64,000 nucleotides of DNA from Terriglobales bacterium (GTDB taxonomy: Bacteria; Acidobacteriota; Terriglobia; Terriglobales; Acidobacteriaceae): assembly GCA_035487355.1 (NCBI GenBank), contig DATHMF010000022.1, positions 62,001 to 126,000 of the forward strand, read 5' to 3'. Of the stretch, positions 43,910 to 53,489 are shown in pieces. The notes below the pieces were generated by a model, which worked only from the letters and a program-made list of their open reading frames with translations, was not told the DNA's origin and searched no databases. A program made the translations under genes and the position numbers. Positions within the stretch are counted from its first letter, which is position 1, and each line of letters opens with the position of its first letter.

Positions 43910-45394
43910 CTACGTCTTGCTCGCCAACTCGACTGCGCGCAATAATGCTTGCGCCTTGTTCCTGCACTCCTCGAATTCGGTTTCAGGAACGGAGTCGGCT
44001 ACAATGCCGGCTCCCGCCTGTACGTAGGCCCGCTTGCCTTCGACCAGCATGGTGCGGATGGCAATGCAGGAATCCAGGTTCCCGGCAAAATCGGCATAGA
44101 GCACGGAGCCTCCGTAGATGCCACGGCGCACCGGCTCCAGCTCTTCGATGATCTGCATGGCGCGCACCTTGGGCGCGCCGCTCAGCGTGCCCGCAGGGAA
44201 GCAGGCGGCGAAGGCGTCGAGCGCGTCCAACTCGGGACGCAGTTTGCCTTCAATGGCAGAAACTAAATGCATCACGTGCGAATAACGCTCTACGAACATA
44301 AGCTTGCTCACCTGCACGGAGCCATACTGGCTCACGCGGCCCAGATCGTTGCGCCCCAGGTCAACCAGCATCACGTGCTCGGCGCGCTCTTTCTCATCAG
44401 CGCATAATTTGGCTTCAAGCTTCTGGTCTTCCGCTTCATCCACTCCGCGCGGCTGCGTTCCCGCAATGGGACGGTAGCTCAGCTTGTTGCCCTCGACTTT
44501 CACCAGCATCTCAGGCGAAGAGCCCAGAACGGTTCGCTCGCCCATTCGGAGAAAGTACATATAAGGTGACGGATTCACCGCCCGCAGTGCACGGTATACA
44601 TCGAAAGGCTCGGTGGTGAGAGTGAACTCCTGGCGATTCGACAGCACCACCTGGAAGATGTCGCCGGCAGCAATGTATTCCTTGGCCTTCACGATGTTGT
44701 TCATGTACTCTTCGCGCGTCAGGATGGTGCGTGAGATCTGCTTGGCAGACGGCACTTTGGATTTCTTTGCCTTCTTCCGATGTTGTGCGGGAATTCCAGC
44801 CGCCAGCTTCTTTTCAATGGCGGCAATATCGTGAGCAGCGCGATCGTAAGCTTGCTTCAACGATCCTTTGCGCACGTCGGCGGCTGCGATGATGTGAATC
44901 TGGTGGCGCACGTGGTCGAAGGCCAGCAAGCGGTCGAAGAACATGAAAGCTGCATCGGGAATCTTCAGGTCCGATTTGGCGAGCGAGGGGATGGGCTCGA
45001 GCTGCCGCACAGTATCGTAGGCAAAGAATCCGACTGCGCCCGCAATAAAAGGCGGCAGGCCTGGGATGGCAGCCGGTTTGTGCTCGCGCAACAGCTCGCG
45101 CAGGACCTGGAACACGCTGCCCTGCCGTCGCTCGGTTTTTTTGCCGCGCTCGATTTCAATCCCTTGGGGCCCGGCCCGCAACACCATATAAGGATGCGCA
45201 CCCAAGAACGTATAACGTCCGACCTTTTCCCCGCCTTCGACCGACTCCAGCAAAAAGGCGTTGGGCTCCTTAGCGGCAAAGCTCAGGAACGCCGAAACCG
45301 GAGTCAATAGATCGGCATGCACCGATTTCACCACCGGAACCAGCGTGGCTTCTTTGGCAAGACACTGAAACTGTTTGTAGTCAGGGGTCAGCAT
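43910..45394 (-). CDS. trpE: Anthranilate synthase component I
   Basis: 494 aa. N-terminal 'LAKEATLVPVVKSVHADLLT' with the Trp-binding 'LLESVEGGEKVGRYTFLG' (feedback site), then catalytic 'GDIFQVVLSNRQEF', 'YRPIAGTQPRG', 'HVMLVDLGRNDLGRV' and 'GTLSGAPKVRAMQIIEELE'. It makes anthranilate from chorismate. No trpG or other trp gene is adjacent. There is no ribosome binding site, and a TATAAT lies about 13 bases before the ATG, so translation may be near-leaderless. Confidence 0.97.
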   Translation of the reverse strand: MLTPDYKQFQCLAKEATLVPVVKSVHADLLTPVSAFLSFAAKEPNAFLLESVEGGEKVGRYTFLGAHPYMVLRAGPQGIEIERGKKTERRQGSVFQVLRELLREHKPAAIPGLPPFIAGAVGFFAYDTVRQLEPIPSLAKSDLKIPDAAFMFFDRLLAFDHVRHQIHIIAAADVRKGSLKQAYDRAAHDIAAIEKKLAAGIPAQHRKKAKKSKVPSAKQISRTILTREEYMNNIVKAKEYIAAGDIFQVVLSNRQEFTLTTEPFDVYRALRAVNPSPYMYFLRMGERTVLGSSPEMLVKVEGNKLSYRPIAGTQPRGVDEAEDQKLEAKLCADEKERAEHVMLVDLGRNDLGRVSQYGSVQVSKLMFVERYSHVMHLVSAIEGKLRPELDALDAFAACFPAGTLSGAPKVRAMQIIEELEPVRRGIYGGSVLYADFAGNLDSCIAIRTMLVEGKRAYVQAGAGIVADSVPETEFEECRNKAQALLRAVELASKT

Positions 45395-45406
45395 GCGAGT
45401 GTCTCG

Positions 45407-45412
45407 ATTATA
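45407..45412 (-). promoter_or_regulatory. Possible -10 box of trpE
   Basis: TATAAT on the minus strand, 12 bases between it and the trpE ATG. A transcript starting 6-8 bases downstream would have a leader of only a few bases. No matching -35 box is evident at 16-18 bases, so this is a weak call that needs the start site to be mapped. Confidence 0.3.
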
Positions 45413-45605
45413 AACAGGGTCGGTTCACCACGGAGGCACGGAGACACGGAGAGAGCAGAGACGTGTCATTGCCCACACGGTGCTGATTTCCTGACACAAA
45501 AATCGCCCTACTTTAAAAGTCTAACCCATTCACTTTCAACAGTTTAACTTTAGGTTGCTGACCTGCATTTTCTCCTAACGCAAGCGCGATTCAGGAGAAA
45601 CGGCG

Positions 45606-46361
45606 ATGAGAGCGAGCGGCAAAATTCAAAAATTTCAGATAGCGATTGATGGAAATCGGCTTCGGCTTCTTAAAGATCATTGGCTGCCGGTAGCTGCCTT
45701 CGTGGCGCTGAGTCTTCCTCTGACTTTGGTTCAGACCGTGCCTACAGTGCCGACGGTGAATCCGAATGTAACGAGTTCCACTGTAGTTTCAACCACTGCG
45801 ATCCCTGCGATTCCCATCCCACAACCGGCGCCGGCAAGCAAGCCGGCGCCCCTGCCACAAACGGCGGCAAAAAAAGTGGAGCACCGGAACCCGCATCGCA
45901 TTTTGATCAGTATTCCTGACCGCAAGCTGGCGTTGCTCGAAGACGGCAAGGTGCAGAAGATTTATCCGGTCGCGGTGGGAGCGGACGTTACCCCCAGCCC
46001 CACCGGCGAGTTTCACATTGCGCACAAGATTGTAGGCCCTACCTATAGCCATCACGGCAAGGTTGTCGCGGCCGGCAAAGGAAATCCACTGGGCAGCCGC
46101 TGGATGGGCCTGGACAAAGAGCATTACGGAATTCATGGCACCAACATGCCGCAATCCATCGGCCATGCCGCGTCGCATGGATGCATCCGCATGGGCAAGC
46201 ACGATGTCGAGGAGTTGTTTCAGCTTGCCGGCGTCGGAGACGTGGTCGAGATCCACGGCGAACGCACAGAAGAGATGGCGCAGATTTTCGGCGGCCTTCA
46301 GCCGGAACAGCCGGTTGAAGTAGCGCAGAACCAGGAGCCTGACGCAGGCGGCGGCCGATAG
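45606..46361 (+). CDS. L,D-transpeptidase (YkuD family)
   Basis: 251 aa; AGGAG lies nine bases before the ATG. A single N-terminal membrane segment (about 25-45), Pro/Ala-rich linker, then a YkuD domain (about 95-220) with the active-site motif HGTNMPQSIGHAASHGCIRM, catalytic C193. YkuD enzymes crosslink peptidoglycan with 3-3 bridges or attach proteins to it. The C-terminal tail is polar and has no further domain. It is followed by a small membrane-protein gene. Confidence 0.93.
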   Translation: MRASGKIQKFQIAIDGNRLRLLKDHWLPVAAFVALSLPLTLVQTVPTVPTVNPNVTSSTVVSTTAIPAIPIPQPAPASKPAPLPQTAAKKVEHRNPHRILISIPDRKLALLEDGKVQKIYPVAVGADVTPSPTGEFHIAHKIVGPTYSHHGKVVAAGKGNPLGSRWMGLDKEHYGIHGTNMPQSIGHAASHGCIRMGKHDVEELFQLAGVGDVVEIHGERTEEMAQIFGGLQPEQPVEVAQNQEPDAGGGR

Positions 46362-46437
46362 GCACAACCACGAACAAGATCGAATCTGCAATCGATCTGC
46401 CTTCGAAGAAGGCAGAAAAGAAAAAGGAGAAAAGACA

Positions 46438-46620
46438 ATGATCAACGCACTGATGGGAATCGCAACCGGAATGGCACTTTCGCTGAGCATCGCAATCTTG
46501 ATGGAACGAATGCTCTTTCGCGGATTGTTGCGGCTGATGTTCGCCGGACCACGTTTCGTCCGTCGAGCTGTGGAACCCGGCCGTGGCGACCTGGAAGCAA
46601 TGCGCCGCGCGGGAATGTAG
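46438..46620 (+). CDS. 60-aa membrane protein
   Basis: GGAG lies eight bases before the ATG. One hydrophobic segment (about 5-22, ALMGIATGMALSLSIAIL) is followed by Arg-rich LLRLMFAGPRFVRRAVEPGRG. Between the transpeptidase and this gene is a perfect 8-bp hairpin (46397-46404 with 46408-46415), which has no T run on this strand and may be a processing or stabilising element. The family is not recognised. Position suggests a link to envelope processes. Confidence 0.6.
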   Translation: MINALMGIATGMALSLSIAILMERMLFRGLLRLMFAGPRFVRRAVEPGRGDLEAMRRAGM

Positions 46621-46704
46621 GAGGCAGGTCCAAGGTCCAAGTTGCAAGCTGCAAGGCAAGCCGGATTGGGCGCGATAAGTCCGGTTCATCTGCAGCGGGT
46701 TTTT

Positions 46705-46732
46705 CTGAGAACTGAGAACTGAGAACTGAGAA
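46705..46732. repeat. Four 7-base tandem repeats
   Basis: CTGAGAA repeated four times in the spacer between the small membrane-protein gene and the SPFH gene. Such heptamers are common as unstable intergenic repeats in acidobacterial genomes. They lie 37 bases before the SPFH start codon and may vary in length. Confidence 0.9.
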
Positions 46733-46769
46733 CTATTCACGAAGTTACGCAAGTTTAGGGAGAAGAAAC

Positions 46770-48146
46770 ATGCTGGCGCTCAAATATTTGCTCACAACCA
46801 TCAGCTTCGGGTTTTTCGCCGTAGCTATAGCCTTAACCGTTTTTGATTTTTCTTTGTTGTTTCAATATCGCCGTTTACTGGCCAAGGGCAGTACGGAGAA
46901 CCTGCCTATCCCTCGGCCGGTGCGCTGGGCATGGGCGGCAAAATTATGTGCCGTGGCATTGCTGCCCATGCTCGTGTCCCAAGGAATTGTTGTGATTCCC
47001 AGCGGGATGGCCGGCGTACGCGTCAGCCAAATCTCCGGACCGCAGCCGGGGACGCTTTATCCAGGCGCGCACTTCGTCAAGCCGCTGCTGGAAGATGTAG
47101 TGCTGTATGACACGCGCGAACAAATCTTCACCGCCGGCGGCGAGGAAGAAGAGAGCACGGAAGAGCAGGCTGCGGCACCGGCTAAAACAAAGGTCAAAGC
47201 GAAGAAGAACGGCATTCTCACCGTGCAGGCGCGCGAAGGATTGCCCATCGGAATTGCAACCACCGTGCGTTATCGTTTAGACGCCAACCGGCTGGCGTTC
47301 ATCCACAATAATCTGCCGTCCTCAGTCGAAGACGAGTTGGTACCTTCGGTCGTAGCCAGCACCTTCCGCGACCTTATTCCCAACTACACCGTGCGAGAAG
47401 TTTTTGCAGTGAAGCGCGAAGAGATCCGCCGCCTGGCGTCGGATGAAATCACGAAAAAACTGGGAGCGGACGGCATCGTGGTGAATGAAGTCATGCTGCG
47501 CGACATCCAGCTTCCGCCGGAATATTCCCAAGGCTTGCAAGGCCTGTTGCTGAAAGAGCAGGAGGCCGAGCGCATGGGCGTAGAAACCGAAATCCAGGAA
47601 AAGCAGGTGAGGATTGCCGAGCTGCAGGCTGAAGCCTCCAAGGTTCAGGAGGTGAAGCGCGCTGAAGGCGACGCGGGCGTGCGTGTGTTGCAAGCCAAGG
47701 CCGAGGCTGATGCCATGCAATACACGCTCCCGCTCAAGCAGAAGCAGATTGAACAAAGCCGCCTGGAAGCCGAGGCACGCAAAGAATCCACGATCAAGAA
47801 CGCCGAAGCTGCGGCCGAAGCCAAGGTCATTGATAGCAAAGCAGAGACCGAACGCCGCAAGCTGCTGGCCGGGGCGGAGGCCGATCGCATCCGCGTGATC
47901 GCGGCCGCCGATTCCGAGCGGCTGAAGAGCGAGGCCGTAGCCCTGCGGCAGAATCCGCTGCTCATTAACAAGATCATGGCGGAGCGGCTCTCCGACAAGA
48001 TCCAGATCATGATGGTTCCCATGGATGGCAAGTTCTTCCTGGGAGATCTCCTGCGCGGAACACCGGGCGGAACAATTTCTCCTCAGGCCGCCCCCGCGCA
48101 GGATGATCCTGCTGAAGATTCCGCCACTAACACTGCAAGTCGCTGA
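46770..48146 (+). CDS. SPFH/prohibitin-like membrane protein
   Basis: 458 aa. Two N-terminal membrane segments (about 5-27 and 50-75), then an SPFH/Band 7 domain with 'IPSGMAGVRVSQISGPQPGT', 'GLPIGIATTVRYRLD' and 'AVKREEIRRLASDEITKKLG'. A long charged coiled coil follows (about 255-420) with 'QEKQVRIAELQAEASKVQEV' and 'AEADRIRVIAAADSERL'. It is of the flotillin/prohibitin class that forms large membrane rings. A GGGAG site precedes the ATG. The acidic EEEESTEEQAA insert inside the SPFH domain (about 125-150) is unusual. Confidence 0.92.
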   Translation: MLALKYLLTTISFGFFAVAIALTVFDFSLLFQYRRLLAKGSTENLPIPRPVRWAWAAKLCAVALLPMLVSQGIVVIPSGMAGVRVSQISGPQPGTLYPGAHFVKPLLEDVVLYDTREQIFTAGGEEEESTEEQAAAPAKTKVKAKKNGILTVQAREGLPIGIATTVRYRLDANRLAFIHNNLPSSVEDELVPSVVASTFRDLIPNYTVREVFAVKREEIRRLASDEITKKLGADGIVVNEVMLRDIQLPPEYSQGLQGLLLKEQEAERMGVETEIQEKQVRIAELQAEASKVQEVKRAEGDAGVRVLQAKAEADAMQYTLPLKQKQIEQSRLEAEARKESTIKNAEAAAEAKVIDSKAETERRKLLAGAEADRIRVIAAADSERLKSEAVALRQNPLLINKIMAERLSDKIQIMMVPMDGKFFLGDLLRGTPGGTISPQAAPAQDDPAEDSATNTASR

Positions 48147-48378
48147 GCGCCTAGTGGAGGTTGCCCTGGCTAATCCAACCGGATGATCCTGCTTCGCCGT
48201 GGTGGGGTCATCCGCAGCCGGGCAAGAGCAGTCAGCCCAAGTGAGCAACATGCTATGATGCGCTCGTTGACCTCAGAAACCCCATATTTATTGTCTGGGC
48301 TCTGCCGAAGTTGTAAACGGCAGCATCGAGACGCGTATCAGGGCAGGATTTCAGAGACTATAGAAAGAGTCTCGTCCT

Positions 48379-48494
48379 TGTCATTCCGACACGAAGTGGA
48401 GGAATCCCTTTTGTGCCGATAGCTTCTCTGTCCGCGAGCCTGAAATCTTTGGAGCTGATAGGGATTCCTCGTCGCTCCACTCCTCGGAATGACA
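48379..48494. repeat. Extragenic palindrome carrying a start site
   Basis: Arms TGTCATTCCGAC...GGAATCCCT (48379-48409) and AGGGATTCCTC...TCGGAATGACA (48460-48494) are inverted copies with a 4-base indel, making a long hairpin. The element is of the 'gtcattccgag...gaatccct' kind spread in many genomes. It includes the GGAGG and GTG that start the following secreted-protein gene. Confidence 0.85.
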
Positions 48495-49723
48495 AATTCA
48501 AACGCCACGATGATGCTCAAGCATTTCGAGCACTACATGCGTGTGTTCTCCTGATACTGCTCCTCCTGCCGCAATTGCAAGCACAATCCGCTCCCACAAA
48601 TTGGAACGAAGCCGCTCGCGAGCTTGCCCATCAGATTGCAGAGAAAGTCGGCTCACCTTCCAACGTTTCGCTTGCCGTAAAAAACACCTCTCCGCTGTCG
48701 GGCAGCGATGTAGCTGAGATTCGACACACGGTAGAAGCGCAGTTCAATTCTTCGGGATTGCGGATTGTTAAGCCCGATCAATCCGTTGCCGACGTACAAC
48801 TTACGCTCTCACAAAATGTGCAGGGCTGGCTGTGGGTGGCGGAGATCCGCCATGGCAATAACAGTGATGCGGTCCTGATTCCGGTTTTTACCCGTCAGGC
48901 CCCGCCTCTCCCCGGCGTCTCCAGCACAATGACACTGCATAAAACTTTTCTTTGGTCGCAGCCCAATGCTACCCAGGTGTTGGATGTAGCAATTCTCGGC
49001 GGAGGTTCAAATCCCAACGCGCTCCTGGTGCTGGATTCTTCTATGGTCTCTCTCTACCACATGCAGCAATCGCATTGGGAGCTGGACCAGGCGCAACCCA
49101 TTGCGCGCTCGCGGCCGTGGCCGCGCGATCTGCGCGGACGCCTCATTGTAGGCCACGACCGCAAATTCGAAGCGTATTTGCCCGGAATGAAATGCAGCGG
49201 CTCTGCCGATTCAGGTTTGACCATGGAATGCCACAGTGCGGATGATCCCTGGCCGTTGGGCGCGACCAGCGACGGCCCGCGGGGTTTCTTCGGTGCACGA
49301 AATTTTTTTACCGGCGTGACAAGCGGGGGCGCCACAAGCACAGGGGCGTTTTTCTCGGCGGCTTCCGCACAGCAAGATTCCAAAGAGTGGTTCTTTGCGC
49401 AAACCAACAGCCTGCTGCACTTCAGCGGTAACGCATCAGGGGGAATGAATGGCTGGGGAAGCAATATTGCCGGCATTAAATCTGGCTGTGGACGCAATTG
49501 GCAAATCCTGCTGACCGCGTCGGGTGACTATACGCAATCGGATTCCATTCAGGCAGCCGAAGCCGAAGGTGTTGCACTCATGCCGGTGGCAGCGCCTGTG
49601 GATTTCGCCGGTCCGGTAACAGCATTGTGGGCTGCTGTCGATGGCAGCAGCGCCATCGCTGTGTCCAAAAATCTGAGCACTGGAAAATATGAAGCGTTCA
49701 GTCTTTCTATTACTTGCCATTAG
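48413..49723 (+). CDS. Secreted protein of unknown function
   Basis: 436 aa from GTG 48413 (GGAGG ten bases upstream, both inside the preceding palindrome). No later in-frame start was found before the signal segment (LHACVLLILLLLPQLQAQ, about 41-58), so the first 30 residues are translated repeat. The domain after it is beta-rich with 'LSQNVQGWLWVAEIRHGNNS', 'NPNALLVLDSSMVSLYHMQQ' and a C-terminal 'ITCH'. The family is not recognised. Its end overlaps the solute-binding protein gene by 35 bases, placing it first in a three-gene operon with the kinase. Confidence 0.7.
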   Translation: MPIASLSASLKSLELIGIPRRSTPRNDKFKRHDDAQAFRALHACVLLILLLLPQLQAQSAPTNWNEAARELAHQIAEKVGSPSNVSLAVKNTSPLSGSDVAEIRHTVEAQFNSSGLRIVKPDQSVADVQLTLSQNVQGWLWVAEIRHGNNSDAVLIPVFTRQAPPLPGVSSTMTLHKTFLWSQPNATQVLDVAILGGGSNPNALLVLDSSMVSLYHMQQSHWELDQAQPIARSRPWPRDLRGRLIVGHDRKFEAYLPGMKCSGSADSGLTMECHSADDPWPLGATSDGPRGFFGARNFFTGVTSGGATSTGAFFSAASAQQDSKEWFFAQTNSLLHFSGNASGGMNGWGSNIAGIKSGCGRNWQILLTASGDYTQSDSIQAAEAEGVALMPVAAPVDFAGPVTALWAAVDGSSAIAVSKNLSTGKYEAFSLSITCH

Positions 49724-51128
49724 CCTGTGGCTGGCAGGCCTCGGCCATGCTGCCACCCGGCCGCATTACGGTGGGACACTGCGCGTCGAGTTGCGCGCAC
49801 AGGTGCCCTCGCTCGATCCGTCGGCGCCGGAAGTTTTTTCCGAGCAGGCCGCGCAGGAGCATATCTCTTCTTTGATTTTCGAGCCGTTAGTCAGGCTCGA
49901 TCAAAAAGGCTCTCCATTGCCGGCGCTGGCAGTTACCTGGCAACATTCACCTGACTTCAAGAGCTGGCAGTTCAGTTTGCGTTCGTACATCAAATTCCAC
50001 GATGGGATCCCATTTACTGCGTCCAAAGCAGTCGAATCTTTGTTGAAGATTCCTAGTCCTCGCTGGCGCGTGCATGCTGAGGGCAACGATACGTTGGTTT
50101 TTGAATCAGACTCGCCGCTGCCAAACTTACCCGCGGAGCTGGCGCAAATGCGATACGCCATCGCCCACGGCGCAGGCGCTTCCATTGCCGGCACAGGGCC
50201 TTTTCAAGTTACCTCCTGGCAGCCGGGCAAGCAGCTTGCTCTAAAGGCGAACGACGACTACTGGGATGCGCGTCCGTATCTCGATTCCATTGAGATCACC
50301 CTGGGCCGCTCTTTGCGTGATCAGATGGTTGATCTGGAGCTGGGGCGTACTGACCTGATTGAAGTTGGCCTTGATCAGGCGCGACGCGCGGCCCAAGAGG
50401 GCAAGCGCGTGGTGACGTCATCACCGAACGAAGTACTGGTGCTGGTGTTCAACCCGGGCAAACCCACGGTCCAGGAAGAACGTTTGCGTGAGGTCATCGC
50501 CAGCGCGCTGGATCGAGCAGCTATAAATAATGTACTGCTGCAAAAAGCGGGAGAGCCCTCCGGCGCCCTGCTGCCGCAATGGATGAGCGGTTATGCGTTT
50601 CTTTTTCCCGCGGCGCGCAACATGGATCGTGCTCTGCAACTGCGCGCCGAGATCGTAGTTCCCACCACGCTCATTCTTGATTATGATTTTTCTGATCCGC
50701 TGGCGAAAGCTGTAGCCGAAAGAGTTGCCGTGAATGTGCGAGAGGCCGGACTCAACATGCAAGCCCTGGGTGAAAATCTGACGGCTCGAGGCGCAACCGC
50801 CGATCTTCAGCTTGTGCGGGTTCGCTTTGTTTCCATGGATGCTTCTACAGCGTTGAACAACCTCGCCGCAGCATTGTCATCTGCCAATGCACTCCCCGCG
50901 GATGCACCGAAAGCAAGCGATGCCAATACGCCAGCCGCAATCTACCGCTCGGAACACGATTTGCTGAATGGATTTCATGTTGTTCCCATCGCACAGGTAC
51001 CCGAAGCGTGGGGATTGAGCGGCCGGGTCAAGAACTGGGTACAGTCCCGCGAAGGTGGTTCGAGCATGGCTGACATTTGGCTTGAAGTTCCTCAAGGTTC
51101 CGATACGCATGCGGAAGGCCGTCCGTGA
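49689..51128 (+). CDS. Family-5 extracellular solute-binding protein
   Basis: 479 aa with a signal peptide (about 1-22). Peptide/nickel-type binding protein features: HYGGTLRVELRAQVPSLDPS, 'FKSWQFSLRSYIKFHDGIPF', and 'LREVIASALDRAAINNVLLQ'. This family delivers oligopeptides or metals to ABC importers. No permease or ATPase genes follow. Instead, its stop overlaps the GTG of a sensor kinase by 4 bases, suggesting that ligand binding is sensed rather than used for transport. Confidence 0.9.
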   Translation: MKRSVFLLLAISLWLAGLGHAATRPHYGGTLRVELRAQVPSLDPSAPEVFSEQAAQEHISSLIFEPLVRLDQKGSPLPALAVTWQHSPDFKSWQFSLRSYIKFHDGIPFTASKAVESLLKIPSPRWRVHAEGNDTLVFESDSPLPNLPAELAQMRYAIAHGAGASIAGTGPFQVTSWQPGKQLALKANDDYWDARPYLDSIEITLGRSLRDQMVDLELGRTDLIEVGLDQARRAAQEGKRVVTSSPNEVLVLVFNPGKPTVQEERLREVIASALDRAAINNVLLQKAGEPSGALLPQWMSGYAFLFPAARNMDRALQLRAEIVVPTTLILDYDFSDPLAKAVAERVAVNVREAGLNMQALGENLTARGATADLQLVRVRFVSMDASTALNNLAAALSSANALPADAPKASDANTPAAIYRSEHDLLNGFHVVPIAQVPEAWGLSGRVKNWVQSREGGSSMADIWLEVPQGSDTHAEGRP

Positions 51129-52945
51129 GTTTGCGGGCCAGGCTGGTCGCGCTCTTTACGATCACCATTGCGCTCACGGTCTTTCTTGTGGCTGCGCTGG
51201 TTTCTTCCAGCACGACGCGAGCCTACGAACGTATTGACGAAGACCGCACCGAGGCGCTGGTCAGCCAGTTTCACCAGGAATTCTCCCAGCGCGGAGCCGA
51301 TATAACCCGGCAGGTTGAGGCCATTGCTGATTCAGACGAGATGCGCCGGATAGCCGTGGACATGGCCTCCGCGCCTGATTACTCCGCCTTCTGGCAGGAA
51401 GCCGATCATCTGAACGCAGGTCGGCTCGACGATCTATTGGAACTGACCGCGCAGGATGGCACGATCATCTCCTCTAAGCAATGGCCGGCGCGCTTTGGAT
51501 TCAAGGAAGCATGGATCGCGCAAGCTTCACTTGCCGAGTGGAAGGCACAATCCGCTTTTCTAAAACAAATCGAGCTTCCCGACGGAGACACTCTGGCCAT
51601 CATCACCGTGCGCCCCGTCGAAGTCGCCGACAAGATTTTCTATCTCGCTGGCGGAGAGCGCCTGGACCGGAAATTTATGGCAACGCTGGCCCTGCCTCGC
51701 GGCATGGATGCCTGGCTTTATCGCGCTCCGCTCGCGCCCACGGCGTCAGCAACGCTGCTGACCAGCCAGGGTGTTGTCCCCTGGGATGAAAGCGACCCGC
51801 GCTGGTCACAACTTAACAATTTGATCTCCGGTGTGCAGCAGCAACGCAGTGAACAGCACGCCACCGTTGCGTGGGCTGATTCGTCTGGGGCTTCGCCGGT
51901 TACCCAGACGGTTTATGGAATCCCGTTGTCCGGCAGAAATAATGATGTGTTAGGGGTCCTGCTGGTGAGCAGCTCGCGTGCGGAACTGCTGCACCTCACT
52001 CGCCGCATCCAGTGGACTGCGCTGGCCGTCGCTGGCGGCGGGATTCTTTTTGGCATTTTGCTCAGTATGTGGCTCGCGGCACGTGTGACGCGTCCTGTAG
52101 AACGGCTTGCGGTTGCCGCCGATGAAGTTGCCGCCGGCCATCTTGGCACGCAAGTGGATGACTCCGCGCACGATGAAATTGGGCGGCTGGCTTATGCCTT
52201 TAACCGCATGACGCGCGAGTTGCTCGAGCAACGCGAGCGCCTGCTGCAAAGCGAGCGTGTTGCGGCCTGGCGTGAACTGGCACGGCGCCTCGCCCATGAA
52301 TTGAAGAACCCTCTGTTTCCCCTGCAAATCACCGTGGAAAATATGCTGCGTGCAAAAGAAAGCAGTCCTGAGCAATTTGAGGAAGTTTTCCAGGAGGGTG
52401 CGGAAACCTTGCTGGCAGAAGTCGCCAATTTGAAGACCATCATTGGGCGCTTCAGTGATTTTTCCAAGATGCCCGCGCCGCAAATGCAGGCGATTTCAAT
52501 CAATGAAGCGGCGAAGAGAGCGGTGAAAGTTTACGAGCCGCAATTCAGCTCCAAAGATCGTCCCCTGATCACTCCACGCTGGGAGCTGGATGCGACCCTG
52601 GATAAAGAAAAGATTGACGCCGATCCCGATCTGCTGCACCGGGCGCTTTCCAATCTAGTCTTGAATGCGCAGGATGCCATCCAGGAACATGGAACATTGA
52701 CATTGCGCACGCGCAACCACGACACAACTGTGCGCATTGAGGTGGAAGATTCCGGCGTCGGACTCACCGAAGAAGAATGCCAGCGCCTGTTCACGCCCTA
52801 CTACACCAGCAAGCAATACGGTACCGGACTGGGACTGGCCATTGTGCAGTCGATTGTAAGCGACCATCATGGCAAGATCTGGGTCAACAGCACCCCCGGC
52901 AAAGGCACGACTTTTGTGATGGAATTGCCCAAACACCCGCTGTAG
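51125..52945 (+). CDS. NtrY-like sensor histidine kinase
   Basis: 606 aa from GTG 51125, overlapping the binding-protein gene. A membrane segment (about 10-28), a periplasmic sensor domain (about 30-295), a second membrane segment (about 298-320), then HAMP (about 320-372), HisKA with H391 in LAHELKNP, and HATPase with 'DSGVGLTEEE' and '[11 protein letters not shown]'. The AHELKNPL motif is typical of NtrB/NtrY kinases, whose partner is an NtrC activator. The nearest such regulator is at 58241, past the TonB-dependent receptor. Confidence 0.93.
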   Translation: MSLRARLVALFTITIALTVFLVAALVSSSTTRAYERIDEDRTEALVSQFHQEFSQRGADITRQVEAIADSDEMRRIAVDMASAPDYSAFWQEADHLNAGRLDDLLELTAQDGTIISSKQWPARFGFKEAWIAQASLAEWKAQSAFLKQIELPDGDTLAIITVRPVEVADKIFYLAGGERLDRKFMATLALPRGMDAWLYRAPLAPTASATLLTSQGVVPWDESDPRWSQLNNLISGVQQQRSEQHATVAWADSSGASPVTQTVYGIPLSGRNNDVLGVLLVSSSRAELLHLTRRIQWTALAVAGGGILFGILLSMWLAARVTRPVERLAVAADEVAAGHLGTQVDDSAHDEIGRLAYAFNRMTRELLEQRERLLQSERVAAWRELARRLAHELKNPLFPLQITVENMLRAKESSPEQFEEVFQEGAETLLAEVANLKTIIGRFSDFSKMPAPQMQAISINEAAKRAVKVYEPQFSSKDRPLITPRWELDATLDKEKIDADPDLLHRALSNLVLNAQDAIQEHGTLTLRTRNHDTTVRIEVEDSGVGLTEEECQRLFTPYYTSKQYGTGLGLAIVQSIVSDHHGKIWVNSTPGKGTTFVMELPKHPL

Positions 52946-53489
52946 GTCCTTCCTATACCTTAATTACCGTTTAACTATTACTGTATGTCCTATTTCGCCA
53001 TTCCGTTTGCATCTTGTCATCCTGAGCGCCGTTTTTTGGCGCGAAGGATCTTGCGTTTTCTTGTCTAGGCGATGCTGTTCTTTACGTACGGAAAAAACTA
53101 AACAGGTCTAGGTTATATAAGCTGATTTCTGACCAACCAGCAATCAGATGTAAAGCTCGTCAATCAGACAGACATAAATACACATCACCAACAAGGGTGA
53201 CTGTAATCACTCCCGCTTCAAGGCGAGCAAATAACCAAATAGAGCAGACCAAACCACGTTTCATCTAATGAAATACCAAGTTTTTGAGTTGAACTCCCTG
53301 TCATCGTGTTATATCGTTCATACGTTGAAAACGCTTTCATTGCAAAAAGCGATTTGTGCGGGTTCGCAGGTTCAAAGGAAAACTTCTCAGGGCCAATAAA
53401 CTGAAGAAGTCCCATTCGTGGCCTTTGGATCCCCAGACCGCCAATGAAAACTTGGCACTGCTTCTACAAAATTGTTTAGGGGGAAAATC
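52946..53489. other. Intergenic region upstream of the TonB-dependent receptor
   Basis: About 540 bases, relatively AT-rich, without a gene. Near 53014-53054 is a copy of a 'TTGTCATCCTGAGCG...CGAAGGATCTTGC' repeat that contains the hairpin GCGCCGTTTTTTGGCGC. I searched by eye for a sigma-54 site (GG-N10-GC) and found no convincing one. The receptor promoter should lie here. Confidence 0.5.

Noticed and set aside
52946-53489. Sigma-54 promoter upstream of the TonB-dependent receptor
   Set aside because: TGGCACTGCTTC near 53455 looks promising, but the GC at the -12 position is missing. No GG-N10-GC match was found.
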